NCBI RefSeq assembly: GCF_020215705.1
Contig: NZ_JAIWNB010000022.1
Coordinates: 1 to 64,000, forward strand
From: Nonomuraea aurantiaca
Lineage (GTDB): Bacteria > Actinomycetota > Actinomycetes > Streptosporangiales > Streptosporangiaceae
Direction of reading: 5' to 3'
DNA: 64,000 bases
Part shown: piece after piece, positions 14,901 through 25,311 of the stretch
Layout of the letters: the number at the start of each line of letters is the position of its first letter
How positions within the stretch are numbered: the first letter of the stretch is position 1
Made by a program: the position numbers and the translations under genes
The notes under the pieces: model-generated
The model's input: the letters and a program-made list of their open reading frames with translations, nothing else
What the model was told of the DNA's origin: nothing
Database searches by the model: none

Positions 14901-16351
14901 CGAACACTGTGCGAGATCCCCGTCGTTGGTGGATTCTCGGCGTCCTCTGTCTGTCACTGTTGGTCCTGGTCGTCGACAACACCGTCCTCAACCTGGCCAT
15001 CCCCAAACTGATCAAGGATCTGGGCGCGAGCCCCGGCGACATCCAGTGGATCATTGACGCCTACGTGCTGGCCTACGCCGGTCTGCTGCTCACCGCGGGC
15101 AGCCTGTCCGACCGGTTCGGGCGCCGGCGGTTCCTGATCATCGGCCTGCTGTTCTTCGGCGGCGCGTCGCTGCTGGCGGTGCTCTCGTCCGAGCCGTGGC
15201 AGCTGATCGGCTCGCGGGCCCTCATGGGCATCGGTGGGTCGCTCCTGATGCCCTCGACGCTGTCCATCCTGATGACCGTCTTCGACGAGGAGGAGCGGCG
15301 CAAGGCCATGGCCGCGTGGAGCGCCGTCGCCATGGTGGGGGTGATCGCGGGCCCCACGCTGGGCGGCTTCCTGCTCGACCACTACTGGTGGGGCTCGGTC
15401 TTCCTGCTGAACATCCCCATCGCGCTGGTCGCGGTCGTGGCCGCCGTGGCGCTGATGCCGGAGACCCGCAGCGCGGGCCGGACGATCGACCCGGTGGGCG
15501 TGGTGCTGTCGATCATCGGCCTGACCTCGGCCGTCTACGTCATCATCGAGCGCGAGTGGAACCCGGTCGGCATCGCCATCGCCGTGGTCGCGCTCGGCGC
15601 GTTCGTGATCTGGGAGCGGCGGTCGGAGCATCCGATGCTGCCGCTCGAACTGTTCAGGAACCGCAACTTCAGCGGGGCGTCGTTCTCGATCCTGCTGATG
15701 TCGTTCGGGGCCGGGGCCGTGATGCTGATGCTGACGCAGTATCTGCAGTTCGTGCTCGGCTACGGGCCCATGCAGGCCGGTCTGGCGCTGCTGCCGTACG
15801 CCATCGCCGCGACCGTCTTCAACGTGGTCGGCGCCGGACTGGGCCAGAAGGCCAGCAACCGGCTGCTGATCTCCTCGGGGCTGGTGGTCATGTGCGGCGG
15901 TTTCGTGGTGCTCGCCACGACCACCGGCTACATCGCGGTGCTCACCGCACTGCTGATCATGGGCGTCGGCGGCGGCCTGGCCGGGCCCGCGGCGTACGCG
16001 TCGCTGATGGGGGCCATCCCCATGGAGCACGCGGGTGTCGGCTCCGCGCTGAACGACACCGTGCAGCAGGTCGGCATGGCCATGAGCATCGCCATCCTGG
16101 GCAGCGTGCTGGCCGGGGTGTTCACCTCGGCGATGCCCGCCGACGCGCCCGAGGCGGCCAGGGAGTCGATCGGCGGCGCCTTCAAGCTGGGCATCGTGGA
16201 GCCCGCCCGCGCGGCCTTCACCGACGCGATGCACTTCGGCTCCTGGGTCGGGGCCGGGTTCTGCGTGGCGGCCGCGCTGCTCGCCCTCGCGGTGCTGCGG
16301 CCGGCCGCTCCCGTCACCGCGGCCCACACCACCGAGTCCGCCCCGGTCTAG
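14894..16351 (+). CDS. MFS drug transporter, DHA2 (14-TM) type
   Basis: A ~485-residue major facilitator of the EmrB/QacA drug:H+ antiporter class with about 14 hydrophobic segments. The family motif D-x-T-V-L-N is seen in VVDNTVLNLAIPKL, and motif A is SLSDRFGRRRFLIIG. It should export hydrophobic toxic compounds across the cytoplasmic membrane. It is divergent from a TetR repressor across a long operator. The start is uncertain: GTG 14888, 14894 or 14909 all fall in or next to the operator's right arm, so translation begins close to the promoter. I picked 14894. Its 3' end overlaps the convergent oxidase gene by a few bases. Confidence 0.88.
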   Translation: MESNTVRDPRRWWILGVLCLSLLVLVVDNTVLNLAIPKLIKDLGASPGDIQWIIDAYVLAYAGLLLTAGSLSDRFGRRRFLIIGLLFFGGASLLAVLSSEPWQLIGSRALMGIGGSLLMPSTLSILMTVFDEEERRKAMAAWSAVAMVGVIAGPTLGGFLLDHYWWGSVFLLNIPIALVAVVAAVALMPETRSAGRTIDPVGVVLSIIGLTSAVYVIIEREWNPVGIAIAVVALGAFVIWERRSEHPMLPLELFRNRNFSGASFSILLMSFGAGAVMLMLTQYLQFVLGYGPMQAGLALLPYAIAATVFNVVGAGLGQKASNRLLISSGLVVMCGGFVVLATTTGYIAVLTALLIMGVGGGLAGPAAYASLMGAIPMEHAGVGSALNDTVQQVGMAMSIAILGSVLAGVFTSAMPADAPEAARESIGGAFKLGIVEPARAAFTDAMHFGSWVGAGFCVAAALLALAVLRPAAPVTAAHTTESAPV

Positions 16352-17095
16352 CGGATGCGGGGCTCGCGCATGGCCTCCAGGCTGTCCAGTTTGTGCGTCC
16401 GCTCGTCGTGGCCGACCTGCCGCAGCAGGTCGGCCCTTTTGGGCGGCCCGCGCGGCGGGCCCCCCCCGCCCCCCCGGGCCGCCCCCCGACCGGTAGCGGC
16501 CGTACTCGGCGGCGTAGGTGCCCGGGTCGGGGACGAAGTCCAGGTCGGGGTTGTCCGCCACGAACGTCATGTACTCGTGCTCGGCGTGGTCCTCGAACTC
16601 CGCGTTCAGCCGGTAACTCCAGTCGGGCCGGACCAGGAACAGCACCCACGACACGTGGTAGTAGAAGAACGAGATCAGCCACGGCGCCGCCTGGTGCAGC
16701 AGCCAGGTCTGCTTGAGCCCGTGCCGCTGGACGAGGTCCTGCATGATCAGCAGGTGCCACTGCTCGTTGTCCTGATCGGCGCGGGCCTCCACGATGCGCT
16801 CGAAGACCCGCCTGGCCAGGCCCGAGCGCCCCGCGTGGCGGTGCACGGCCCAGTAGCCCATGCGCTCCCACGCCTGGTACGGCACGCGGGCGATGATCTC
16901 CAGCATGGCGAACTTGGTGAACGAGCCCTGCTTGCCGTACATGAGGTCGACGGGCTTGAACATCATCTTGGCCAGCAGGCTGTACTTCATGCGCGGGGTG
17001 GCGAGCGTGTCCCGCTGGGCCCGGAGCAGCTGGTCGCGGTCGAGCTTCGGCGGGCCGGGGTGCACGTCGGGCCGGTGGTCCACGGTGATGGTCAT
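16348..17095 (-). pseudogene. Alternative oxidase-like di-iron protein, frameshifted in a G/C homopolymer tract
   Basis: The frame from 17095 encodes an alternative-oxidase-like membrane di-iron protein, related to the enzymes that pass quinol electrons directly to oxygen. Three of the four iron-ligand motifs are in that frame: LEIIARVPYQAWE, DQDNEQWHLL (E-x-x-H) and EFEDHAEHEY. The fourth, VGHDERTHKL (E-x-x-H), with the natural end DSLEAMREPRIR and a stop at 16348, is in another frame. The two frames join across 16459-16487, a tract of C8, C7 and C6 runs on the + strand. One inserted base (or two lost) would explain it, either as a true mutation or as a sequencing error. The gene is otherwise intact. 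It is convergent with the MFS gene. Confidence 0.75.
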
Positions 17096-17243
17096 GTCCG
17101 CTCTCCCTGAGTCTTCTCTGGTGATGACTCGATGGTGGGGGAGCGGGGGGTGGCCGGTCGTCGGCCGCCGGTGGGCAATCGTGGTGCCCCCGCGGGCGTA
17201 GCGATCAAGGCGGTCGTACGCCCGCGGGCGGACGGGAGATCCC

Positions 17244-18124
17244 CTAGGGGATCTGCCCGGGCTTGTCGACGATGCCGGACTTCAGCTCGGCGGACGCCCA
17301 GAAACTGCCCGCCTCAAAGGCCGGCTCCGGTGCCTTGCCCGGCATGGTGATCCACTCGTCGCGGTTCCAGATCGTGCGACGGCCGAGCAGGTGGTAGGTC
17401 GCCGGGTCGAGAACAAGGTACTCCGTGGTGACCTGCTGCCCCTTCGGCTCGTAGTAGACGCCGATGCCCAGCCGGTCCTCCGCGTCGGGGACGTCCACGA
17501 CGATCTTGACGCCGGGGATCCTCGCCATGGCCCGGAAGATCGCGGCCTCCAGCTTCGGCGGCATGACGGCCTGCTGCTCCAGGTAGACCGAGAGGACCCG
17601 ATACGCCCGGGCGTCGGGCGGCTCGCCGGCGCCTGGGTCCTCTTTCGGCAGGTCGCTCCAGTGCCTGTCGCGTGAGACCTTCGCGAGCAGCTTGTCGGGG
17701 TCGGTCGGCAGGGCCGTCAGCCTGTCGTGGTACTCCTGCGGCGACAGGTCGTCGTCGTCCGGGTCCGGCGGGACATCGGAGACCTTCAGCTCGCCGTCCA
17801 AGAAGTCGGCGCGCTGCTTTCCGTCGTATCTGAACCAGCTCTCTTGGGTGGTCACGCGGCCGTCGCCGGGCTGCACGACCTTGGACTTGGTGTAGACCCA
17901 CTGATCGGGGCGTGGAGTCGAGTAGGTCTTGTTCTCGACTGCCGTGGCCGCCTGCTCCAGCAGCAGGAGGCTGCCCGGCCGCATGCTGGGCGCCGGACGC
18001 GTGGGACGGCTCTCGTGGGCGGGCCCGGCGAACGTCAGCGTGACCGCCAGTCCGGCCGCCAGGGTCCCGGCGAGCAGCGCGCGCCTGGCGAGGGGCCGCC
18101 ACAGCCGGCCAGGAACGTCTCCGC
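17244..18124 (-). pseudogene. CU044_5270-family protein, 5'-truncated
   Basis: The frame ending at 17244 encodes a CU044_5270-type protein, a family usually found next to ECF sigma factors and often with an anti-sigma-like role. The C-terminal body is complete (EYHDRLTALPTDPDKLLAKV, AIFRAMARIPGVKIVVDVPD, EYLVLDPATYHLLGRRTIW). Upstream in frame, the transmembrane helix is still present (RRALLAGTLAAGLAVTLTFA, ~18010-18080), but the cytosolic N-terminal segment and start codon are missing. At about 18120 the sequence turns into the middle of a sigma-factor gene in another frame. The only ATG (17984) lies after the membrane helix, giving a 246-residue product with no anchor. A deletion is the simplest explanation. 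Confidence 0.6.
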
Positions 18125-18313
18125 GACGATGTCGTCGGCCAGCGAATCCCCCAGACGGCGGGTGACGTAGCGACGATGTAAGGCAGGCGCGTGCCGGTCG
18201 AACAGCACGGCGAAAGCGCCCGGGTCGCTGCGGGAGCGCCGGATCACCTCGGCGTCGTCCATGCCGCTCAACGCTCCGCCGGCGCCCTCGGCCGACTCTG
18301 TTTCCACAACCAC
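18035..18313 (-). pseudogene. ECF sigma-70 factor, N-terminal fragment
   Basis: The frame starting at 18313 has a clear ECF sigma region 2: DDAEVIRRSRSDPGAFAVLF, DRHAPALHRRYVTRRLGD, SLADDIVAETFLA (residues ~19-70). After ETFLA the similarity stops. The remaining ~23 residues are simply the neighbouring gene read out of frame, and region 4 (the -35-binding HTH) is absent. It is the other half of a deletion that fused this gene to the CU044_5270-family gene. The fragment could not work as a sigma factor on its own. Confidence 0.6.
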
Positions 18314-18487
18314 CCGGTACTCCCGTCGCCGATACTGTCAGCCCCTTTCACCCGATGGCGGGATTTGAGTTCTCGGGAGTTGTAAGTCCTTATGTCCTGA
18401 CATATGGTCGAAGTTGGCGCTGGAGTCTGCATGACATCATGTAAGGGGATGTGGTGTCGTGTGGACACGTTGGAGGTGGGTGTGGCG

Positions 18488-19803
18488 ATGACGAGCCGCG
18501 ATACTCGAAGCATGTCGGAGCTTCTCGCCCGCCACCGGGCAGTGATCCCCAACTGGGTGGCACTCAACTACAACGAGCCGATCGAGATCGTCAGTGGCAA
18601 GGGCAATCGCGTCGTCGACGCCGATGGCAAGAGCTACCTCGACTTCTTCGCCGGCATCCTCACCAACATGATCGGGTACGACGTGCCCGAGGTGCGCGAG
18701 GCCGTCGAGCGTCAGCTCGCCACGGGAGTCGTCCACACCAGTACGGTCTACCTCCTGCGCGGCCAGGTCGAGCTGGCGGAGAAGATCGCCAGGCTCTCCG
18801 GCATCCCCGATGCCAAGGTCTTCTTCACCAACTCCGGCACCGAGGCGAACGAGACCGCGCTGCTGCTGGCCACGTACGCGCGCAAGAGCGACCAGGTGCT
18901 CGCCATGCGGCAGAGCTACCACGGCCGCAGCTTCGGCGCGATCAGCGTCACCTCCAACCGGACGTGGAAGAACAACTCGCTCTCCCCGCTGAACGTGCAC
19001 TTCCTGCACGGCGCCGACCGGCACCTGGTCCAGTTCAAGGGGCTGTCGGACGCCGACTACATCGCGGCCTGCGTCGACGACCTGCGCCATGTGCTGGCCA
19101 CGGCCGTCTCCAACGACGTGGCCGCGCTGATCGCCGAGCCCATTCAGGGCGTGGGCGGGTTCACGATGGCCCCCGACGGGCTGTTCGCCGCCTACAAGGA
19201 GGTCCTGGACGAGCAGGGCATCCTGTTCATCTCCGACGAGGTGCAGACGGGCTGGGGGCGCACCGGCAGCGCGTTCTTCGGCATTCAGAACCACGGCGTG
19301 ACGCCCGACATGATGACCTTCGCCAAGGGCCTGGGCAACGGGTTCGCGGTCGGCGGCGTCGTGGCCCGCGGCGACCTGATGGACAGCCTGCCCGCCGTGG
19401 GCCTGGCCACGTTCGGCGGCAACCCGATCTCCATGGCCGCCGCGAACGCCACGCTCGACTACGTGCTCGACCACGATCTCCAGGCCAACGCCGCCAGGAC
19501 CGGCAAGATCATCGCCGATGGCCTGCGCGCGGCGGCCGAGCGGCTGCCGATCATCAAGGCCGTACGCGGCAAGGGCCTGATGTTCGCCGTCGAGCTGGAG
19601 AGTCCCGCGCAGGCCGCGCGGTTCATGGAGGAGACCAAGAAGGCGGGCCTGCTCGCGGGCAAGGGCGGCCTGTACGGCACCGCCATCCGCATGGCCCCGC
19701 CGCTCACCCTCACGGTGGACGAGGCCACCGAGGGCCTCGGCATCATCGTGCACGTCCTGGAAGGCCTCAACATGGAAGTCATCAACGCAGAGGCAGCGAA
19801 GCA

Positions 19804-19807
<4 letters not shown>
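18488..19807 (+). CDS. Class III PLP-dependent aminotransferase (beta-alanine/GABA type)
   Basis: A 439-residue omega-aminotransferase. PLP-site blocks are intact: FFTNSGTEANETALLLAT, the YHGR turn, LIAEPIQGVGG, LFISDEVQTGWGRTG and the Schiff-base lysine in MTFAKGLGNGFAVGG. It should transfer the amino group of an omega-amino acid to pyruvate or 2-oxoglutarate, yielding a semialdehyde. The next gene, overlapping by GTGA, is a CoA-acylating semialdehyde dehydrogenase, so the pair most likely degrades beta-alanine or a related compound to an acyl-CoA. ATG 18488 is chosen for the GGAGGTGGG-like ribosome site upstream; longer in-frame starts lack similarity. Confidence 0.88.
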
Positions 19808-21309
<1,502 letters not shown>

Positions 21310-21392
21310 CCGATCTCCACCGGGAGGGACGCGCCAGGCGTCCCTCCCCGTCGTGTGCCCGATAAACTCCAGCACACGGACAAGGGGGGAAC

Positions 21393-22517
21393 GTGGATCG
21401 CCGCACACCTGCCATGGCGCTGGCCATGACGGCTCTGATCGCCAGCATGGGGGCGGCGACCCCGTCGCCGAAGAAGACCCCGACTCCGACCCCGACTCCC
21501 ACCCCGTCGGCGACTCCGACGCAGGGCGACGGCACGCTGCAGATTCTCACCTACCGCGGCTACGCCGAATACGGCGGCACCAGCCCCAGGGTCAACTGGG
21601 TGGGCGACTTCGAGAAGACGACCGGCTGCCGCATCGCCCGCCTTGACACCGTGCAGACCGCCGACGACATGAAGAAGTACGTCGACCAGCGCGCATACGA
21701 CGTGGTCTCGGCGGGCCCGGTGCTGGCCGCCTCGATGATCGAGGCCAAGCAGGTGCAGCCCATCGAGCCGGCCAAGGTCACCGGTTACGACGACCTGACC
21801 AAGCGCTTTCGCGACATGACCAAGGTGTCGGGCAAGGTCTACGGCGTGCCCTACCTGTGGGGATACCACGAGTTCCTCTACGACTCGATCAGGATCAAGG
21901 GCGGCGGCCTCAAGCAGGTCTTCCAGTCGGACCGGGTGTCGCTCCAGGACGGCCCGCTGACCATCGCCGACGCGGCGCTCACCGACGACAGCGTGGACGA
22001 CCCCTTCGAGCTGACCAAGAGCCAACTGGAGCGGGCGATGGCGCTGCTGGGCGAGCACAAGGGCCGCACCTACTGGAAGAACCCGCTCGACCTGGTCAAG
22101 GGCTTCGCAACGGGTTCGCTCGACTACGCCCAGGCCACCCCGTACTATCGCCTGCTTCTGCAGAAGGCCGGCAAGCCGGTCAAGGCGGTCAGCGCGCGCA
22201 AGATGACCGGCTGGCTCGACTCCTGGATGCTCGGCGCGAACATCCCCAACACCGACTGCGCCTACCGCTGGCTGAGCTGGATGGCGGCGGCGCCGGCCCA
22301 GCGTGACGCGGCCGCCTGGGTCGGTCTGGCGCCGGCCAACCTCAAGGCGTGCAAGGGGCGGGCCAAGCAGATGTGCGACGCGTACGGAGCCGACAAGCCG
22401 AAGTGGCTTGATCGGGTCGCCTTCGCCGCTCGGCCGCCGGGGGGTTGCCGGGGTTCTGAGGGGGAATGCACTGATTACGGCACCTGGACCGAACAGTGGG
22501 GCACACTGGTGAACTGA
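21393..22517 (+). CDS. Extracellular solute-binding protein (polyamine/PotD-like)
   Basis: A 374-residue exported binding protein. A short signal segment (MALAMTALIASMGAATP) is followed by a Thr-Pro repeat linker (PTPTPTPTPSATP) and a bacterial solute-binding domain with the PotD-like pattern (LQILTYRGYAEYGG, DFEKTTGCRIARLD, YDVVSAGPVLAASMIEAKQV, VSGKVYGVPYLWGYHEFLYD). Such proteins deliver putrescine or spermidine to ABC importers. There is no lipobox cysteine at the signal end, unusual for a Gram-positive binding protein, and no permease or ATPase gene is adjacent. GTG start with a strong AAGGGGGG ribosome site. Its position between the aminotransferase pair and a saccharopine-dehydrogenase-like gene suggests polyamine use. 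Confidence 0.8.
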   Translation: MDRRTPAMALAMTALIASMGAATPSPKKTPTPTPTPTPSATPTQGDGTLQILTYRGYAEYGGTSPRVNWVGDFEKTTGCRIARLDTVQTADDMKKYVDQRAYDVVSAGPVLAASMIEAKQVQPIEPAKVTGYDDLTKRFRDMTKVSGKVYGVPYLWGYHEFLYDSIRIKGGGLKQVFQSDRVSLQDGPLTIADAALTDDSVDDPFELTKSQLERAMALLGEHKGRTYWKNPLDLVKGFATGSLDYAQATPYYRLLLQKAGKPVKAVSARKMTGWLDSWMLGANIPNTDCAYRWLSWMAAAPAQRDAAAWVGLAPANLKACKGRAKQMCDAYGADKPKWLDRVAFAARPPGGCRGSEGECTDYGTWTEQWGTLVN

Positions 22518-22588
22518 GCGGGGGCTGCTTACCCCTACATGACTTTTGCCGCAGGCACGCCCCGTCCCCCCGCTGGGCCGTGCCTGCA

Positions 22589-22625
22589 GAGACGCCCCGG
22601 GCCTCCCCCCGCTCCGGGGCGTCTC
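22589..22625 (+). terminator. Intrinsic terminator
   Basis: GAGACGCCCCGG pairs with CCGGGGCGTCTC followed by GCTTTT. A second hairpin (GCAGGCACG / CGTGCCTGC, about 22553-22587) precedes it. It ends the solute-binding protein transcript. Confidence 0.85.
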
Positions 22626-22654
22626 GCTTTTCCGGACGGTCGCCCGCAAATTCG

Positions 22655-22681
22655 ACTGAATGACCAGTCAGTGAGTATGTT
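22655..22681 (+). promoter_or_regulatory. TetR-type operator and -10 box before saccharopine dehydrogenase-like gene
   Basis: ACTGAATGACCAGTCAGT (22655-22672) is the imperfect palindrome commonly bound by TetR regulators (TGACTGGTCATTCAG type). TATGTT (22676-22681) follows, 6 bases before ATG 22688, indicating a leaderless transcript under repressor control. Confidence 0.55.
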
Positions 22682-22687
22682 CTGCTC

Positions 22688-23896
22688 ATGAGAATCCTCC
22701 TGGTCGGCGCCGGCGGCGTCGGCTCCGCTGTCGTGCCCATCGCCGCGCGCCGAGATTTCTTCGAACACATCGTGGTCGCCGACTCCCAACAGAGCCGGGC
22801 GGCGCGAGCCGTCGCCGGTGTGGACGATCCACGCTTCAGCGCGATCAGCCTCGACGCCGCCGATCGGGCGGCGGTGGCGGCGGCGCTCCGGGAGCACCGG
22901 TGCGACGTGCTGTTCAACGCCGTCGATCCACGGTTCACGATGCCGCTGTTCGAGGCGGCGCTGACAGCCGGGGCCGATTACCTGGACATGGCGATGTCGC
23001 TGTCCAGGCCGCACGCCAGCCGGCCGTACGAGATGCCGGGGGTGAAGCTGGGCGACGAGCAGTTCGCGCGCGACGACGAGTGGCGGGCGCGGGACCGGCT
23101 CGCGCTCGTCGGGATGGGCGTGGAGCCGGGGCTGGCCGACGTGTTCGCCCGCTACGCCGCCGACCACCTGTTCGACGGCATCGACGAGATCGGCGTCAGG
23201 GACGGCTCGAACCTGGTCGTGGACGGCTACGACTTCGCGCCGACGTTCTCCATCTGGACGACGATCGAGGAGTGCCTCAACCCGCCCGTCGTCTGGGAGG
23301 ACGGGCGGTGGCACACGACCGAGCCGTTCAGCGAGCCCGAGGTGTTCGACTTCCCCGAGGGCATCGGGCCCGTGGAGTGCGTGAACGTCGAGCACGAGGA
23401 AGTGCTGCTGGTGCCCCGCTGGATCCCGGCCAGGCGGGTGACGTTCAAGTACGGGCTCGGCGAGGAGTTCATCGGCGTGCTCAAGACCCTGCACAAGCTC
23501 GGGCTGGACAGCGCCGACAAGATCAGGGTGGGCGGTGCCGACGTGGCGCCGCGTGACCTGGTGGCGGCGAGCCTGCCCGACCCGGCCACCCTCGGCGACC
23601 GGATGCACGGCAAGACGTGCGCGGGCACCTGGGTGAAGGGCACCGGCAAGGACGGCGGGCCCCGCGAGGTCTACCTCTATCACGTGGTCGACAACGCCTG
23701 GTCGATGCGCGAGTACGGCTCGCAGGCCGTCGTCTGGCAGACCGCCGTCCACCCCGTGGTCGCGCTGGAACTGCTGGCCCGCGGCGCCTGGAAGGGCACG
23801 GGCGTGCTGGGGCCGGAGGCGTTCGACGCGGTGCCGTTCCTCGACCTGCTGACCGAGTACGGCTCGCCCTGGCGGATCCGCGAGGAAGCCGCGTAG
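22688..23896 (+). CDS. Saccharopine dehydrogenase-like NAD(P)-dependent enzyme
   Basis: A 402-residue reductase with an N-terminal Rossmann fold (MRILLVGAGGVGSAVVPIAA, the GxGGxG motif) and the saccharopine dehydrogenase catalytic region (DVLFNAVDPRFTMPLFEAAL, GADYLDMAMSLSRPH, ALVGMGVEPGLADVFARYAA). The group includes saccharopine, carboxynorspermidine and homospermidine-type enzymes acting on amino acid or polyamine imines. It follows a putative polyamine-binding protein gene, but a terminator and its own promoter separate them. The precise substrate cannot be assigned. It is the last gene before the RiPP cluster, and nothing ties it to that pathway. Confidence 0.8.
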   Translation: MRILLVGAGGVGSAVVPIAARRDFFEHIVVADSQQSRAARAVAGVDDPRFSAISLDAADRAAVAAALREHRCDVLFNAVDPRFTMPLFEAALTAGADYLDMAMSLSRPHASRPYEMPGVKLGDEQFARDDEWRARDRLALVGMGVEPGLADVFARYAADHLFDGIDEIGVRDGSNLVVDGYDFAPTFSIWTTIEECLNPPVVWEDGRWHTTEPFSEPEVFDFPEGIGPVECVNVEHEEVLLVPRWIPARRVTFKYGLGEEFIGVLKTLHKLGLDSADKIRVGGADVAPRDLVAASLPDPATLGDRMHGKTCAGTWVKGTGKDGGPREVYLYHVVDNAWSMREYGSQAVVWQTAVHPVVALELLARGAWKGTGVLGPEAFDAVPFLDLLTEYGSPWRIREEAA

Positions 23897-23985
23897 CGCC
23901 ATGCGTTCGGCATGCGGCCCGTGGCCAGACTGGAGCCGTTCACTGTTCCTCCTACATCCAGCGCATACCGAACCATGGAGAGGCC

Positions 23986-24213
23986 ATGACAGCGATCGTG
24001 CCCGAGCACAATCTCGACGAGATCGTCGCGCAGATTCGCGCCGAGGAGTCGGCCGCGGACTTCGACACGTCCGAAGCCGCGTTCAGCGAGCTGGCCGGCG
24101 TCTCCCCAGAGGACCTGCAGCAGTTCCTGGAGGAGAAGGTCGGTCTGTCACCCGACGAGGGCATCCAGGGCAGCTTCACCAGCATTGTCGTCACCGTCGG
24201 GGTGCACTGCTAG
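23986..24213 (+). CDS. Thioamitide (thioviridamide-like) precursor peptide
   Basis: A 75-residue precursor with an acidic leader (residues 1-62, rich in Glu/Asp, ending DEGIQG) and the predicted core SFTSIVVTVGVHC (63-75). The core matches the 13-residue thioamitide pattern exactly in its invariant places: Ser1, Thr8, His12 and the C-terminal Cys13 (thioviridamide core SVMAAAATVAFHC). The expected product has Ser63 converted to the N-terminal pyruvyl/lactyl cap, backbone thioamides in the linear part, and an AviMeCys ring from Thr70 to decarboxylated Cys75. Thr65 and Ser66 in the linear part, and the absence of Met at position 3, differ from known members. GGAGAGG gives a strong ribosome site. 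The stop codon directly abuts the next start (TAG-ATG). Confidence 0.9.
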   Translation: MTAIVPEHNLDEIVAQIRAEESAADFDTSEAAFSELAGVSPEDLQQFLEEKVGLSPDEGIQGSFTSIVVTVGVHC

Positions 24214-25311
24214 ATGGTCCCGAATCCAGGGGCTGACGAGCTCCTGCGCGCCCGGACGCTGGGTTTCCACACCCCGCGTCCGGGCCGGCGGATCGCACCC
24301 CGCCGGACGCAGCAGTTCGATCACCGCAGCGCGGAGCTCGCCCCGGTGTTCACGGCGCTGCACATAGATCCGGATTCCGTGGTTCGGGTCAGTCAACGCG
24401 TCTCGCGGCGGCTCGTGCTGATGGTCGAACTCGCCGACGGGAGCGCCCGGCTCTTGAAGTGGCCGGACACCGACACCGAGCACGACAACGACTACGAGTA
24501 CGTGATGCTGAGCCTGTTCGACCGGCTCGATCTTTCAGCGCGGACCCGGGCCGCGCTGCCGCGCCTGCTGGCCGCGGACCGCCAGACCGGGACCATCGCG
24601 TTGGACGTGATGCAGGACTGCGTACGCCTCAGCGACGTGATCCGGGACACGCGCGTGGTGGACACCGCGTACCTGGTCCATCTGGCCGCGGCGATGGCAG
24701 GACTGCACCGCGCGTCGATCGAAGAAGCGTACGCCGAGTACCCCGACTGGCTGCTGCGGCCGCCGGTGCCGAAGTCGACGATCCCCACGCCGTACGAATA
24801 CGCCCACGGCTGCGGCATCGACTTCGACGTATACCTGCGGACGATGCAGGAGCTCAAGCACGACTTCCTGGAGATTCACGCGGAGTGGAGGCCGGACAGC
24901 CTGATCCACTGCGACCTGCGTGATGACAACATCCTCCTGGCCCGGGACCCGCAGGCGCCCGCACCCGTCCGCATCATCGACTGGGAGGCCGCCGGGTTCG
25001 GCGACCCGTATTTCGACCTCGGCACTCTGGTGGGCCAGTTCCTCGCCGCCGCCCTGCGCCGCCACGGTGATCCGGACGGACCTCGCGCGGCGCGGCACAA
25101 CATCCGCACCTTCCTCATCGCCTACCGCCGGCTGGCCGAGCTCGAGCACTCCCGCGAGGAGCAGATCTTCCGCTACGCGGGCGTCCTCCTGCTGGTCCAG
25201 GCGGCGAGCCGACTGCAACTCCTGGGCGCTCTCGGCCGGATCGGCCACCTCTGCCTGCTGTACGGAAAGCAGCTGATCCAGAATCCCACCCCGGAGGCGA
25301 TCCTGCGATGA
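24214..25311 (+). CDS. Aminoglycoside phosphotransferase-fold kinase (TvaC-like)
   Basis: A 365-residue protein with the APH/choline-kinase fold. The catalytic loop IHCDLRDDNILL (H232, D234, N239) and the metal-binding IIDWEAAGFGDPYFDL (D256) are intact, so it could phosphorylate. In thioamitide clusters the kinase-like protein (TvaC) together with the HopA1-like protein (TvaD) is thought to dehydrate Ser/Thr of the core, by phosphorylation followed by phosphate elimination. Its start abuts the precursor stop without a gap, and its end overlaps the HopA1-like gene, so synthesis of all three is coupled. The pathway role is inferred from cluster order; the kinase fold is seen. Confidence 0.85.
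   Translation: MVPNPGADELLRARTLGFHTPRPGRRIAPRRTQQFDHRSAELAPVFTALHIDPDSVVRVSQRVSRRLVLMVELADGSARLLKWPDTDTEHDNDYEYVMLSLFDRLDLSARTRAALPRLLAADRQTGTIALDVMQDCVRLSDVIRDTRVVDTAYLVHLAAAMAGLHRASIEEAYAEYPDWLLRPPVPKSTIPTPYEYAHGCGIDFDVYLRTMQELKHDFLEIHAEWRPDSLIHCDLRDDNILLARDPQAPAPVRIIDWEAAGFGDPYFDLGTLVGQFLAAALRRHGDPDGPRAARHNIRTFLIAYRRLAELEHSREEQIFRYAGVLLLVQAASRLQLLGALGRIGHLCLLYGKQLIQNPTPEAILR

Noticed and set aside
14954..17095. A 713-codon minus-strand frame including the oxidase and the MFS antisense
   Set aside because: After the homopolymer tract it is MFS antisense. The fourth oxidase motif is in another frame, so a frameshifted oxidase is the better reading.
23897..23985. SARP-binding direct repeats before the precursor gene
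   Set aside because: GTTC-like words occur (about 23907 and 23938) but without the regular ~11-bp spacing needed to support a SARP box.
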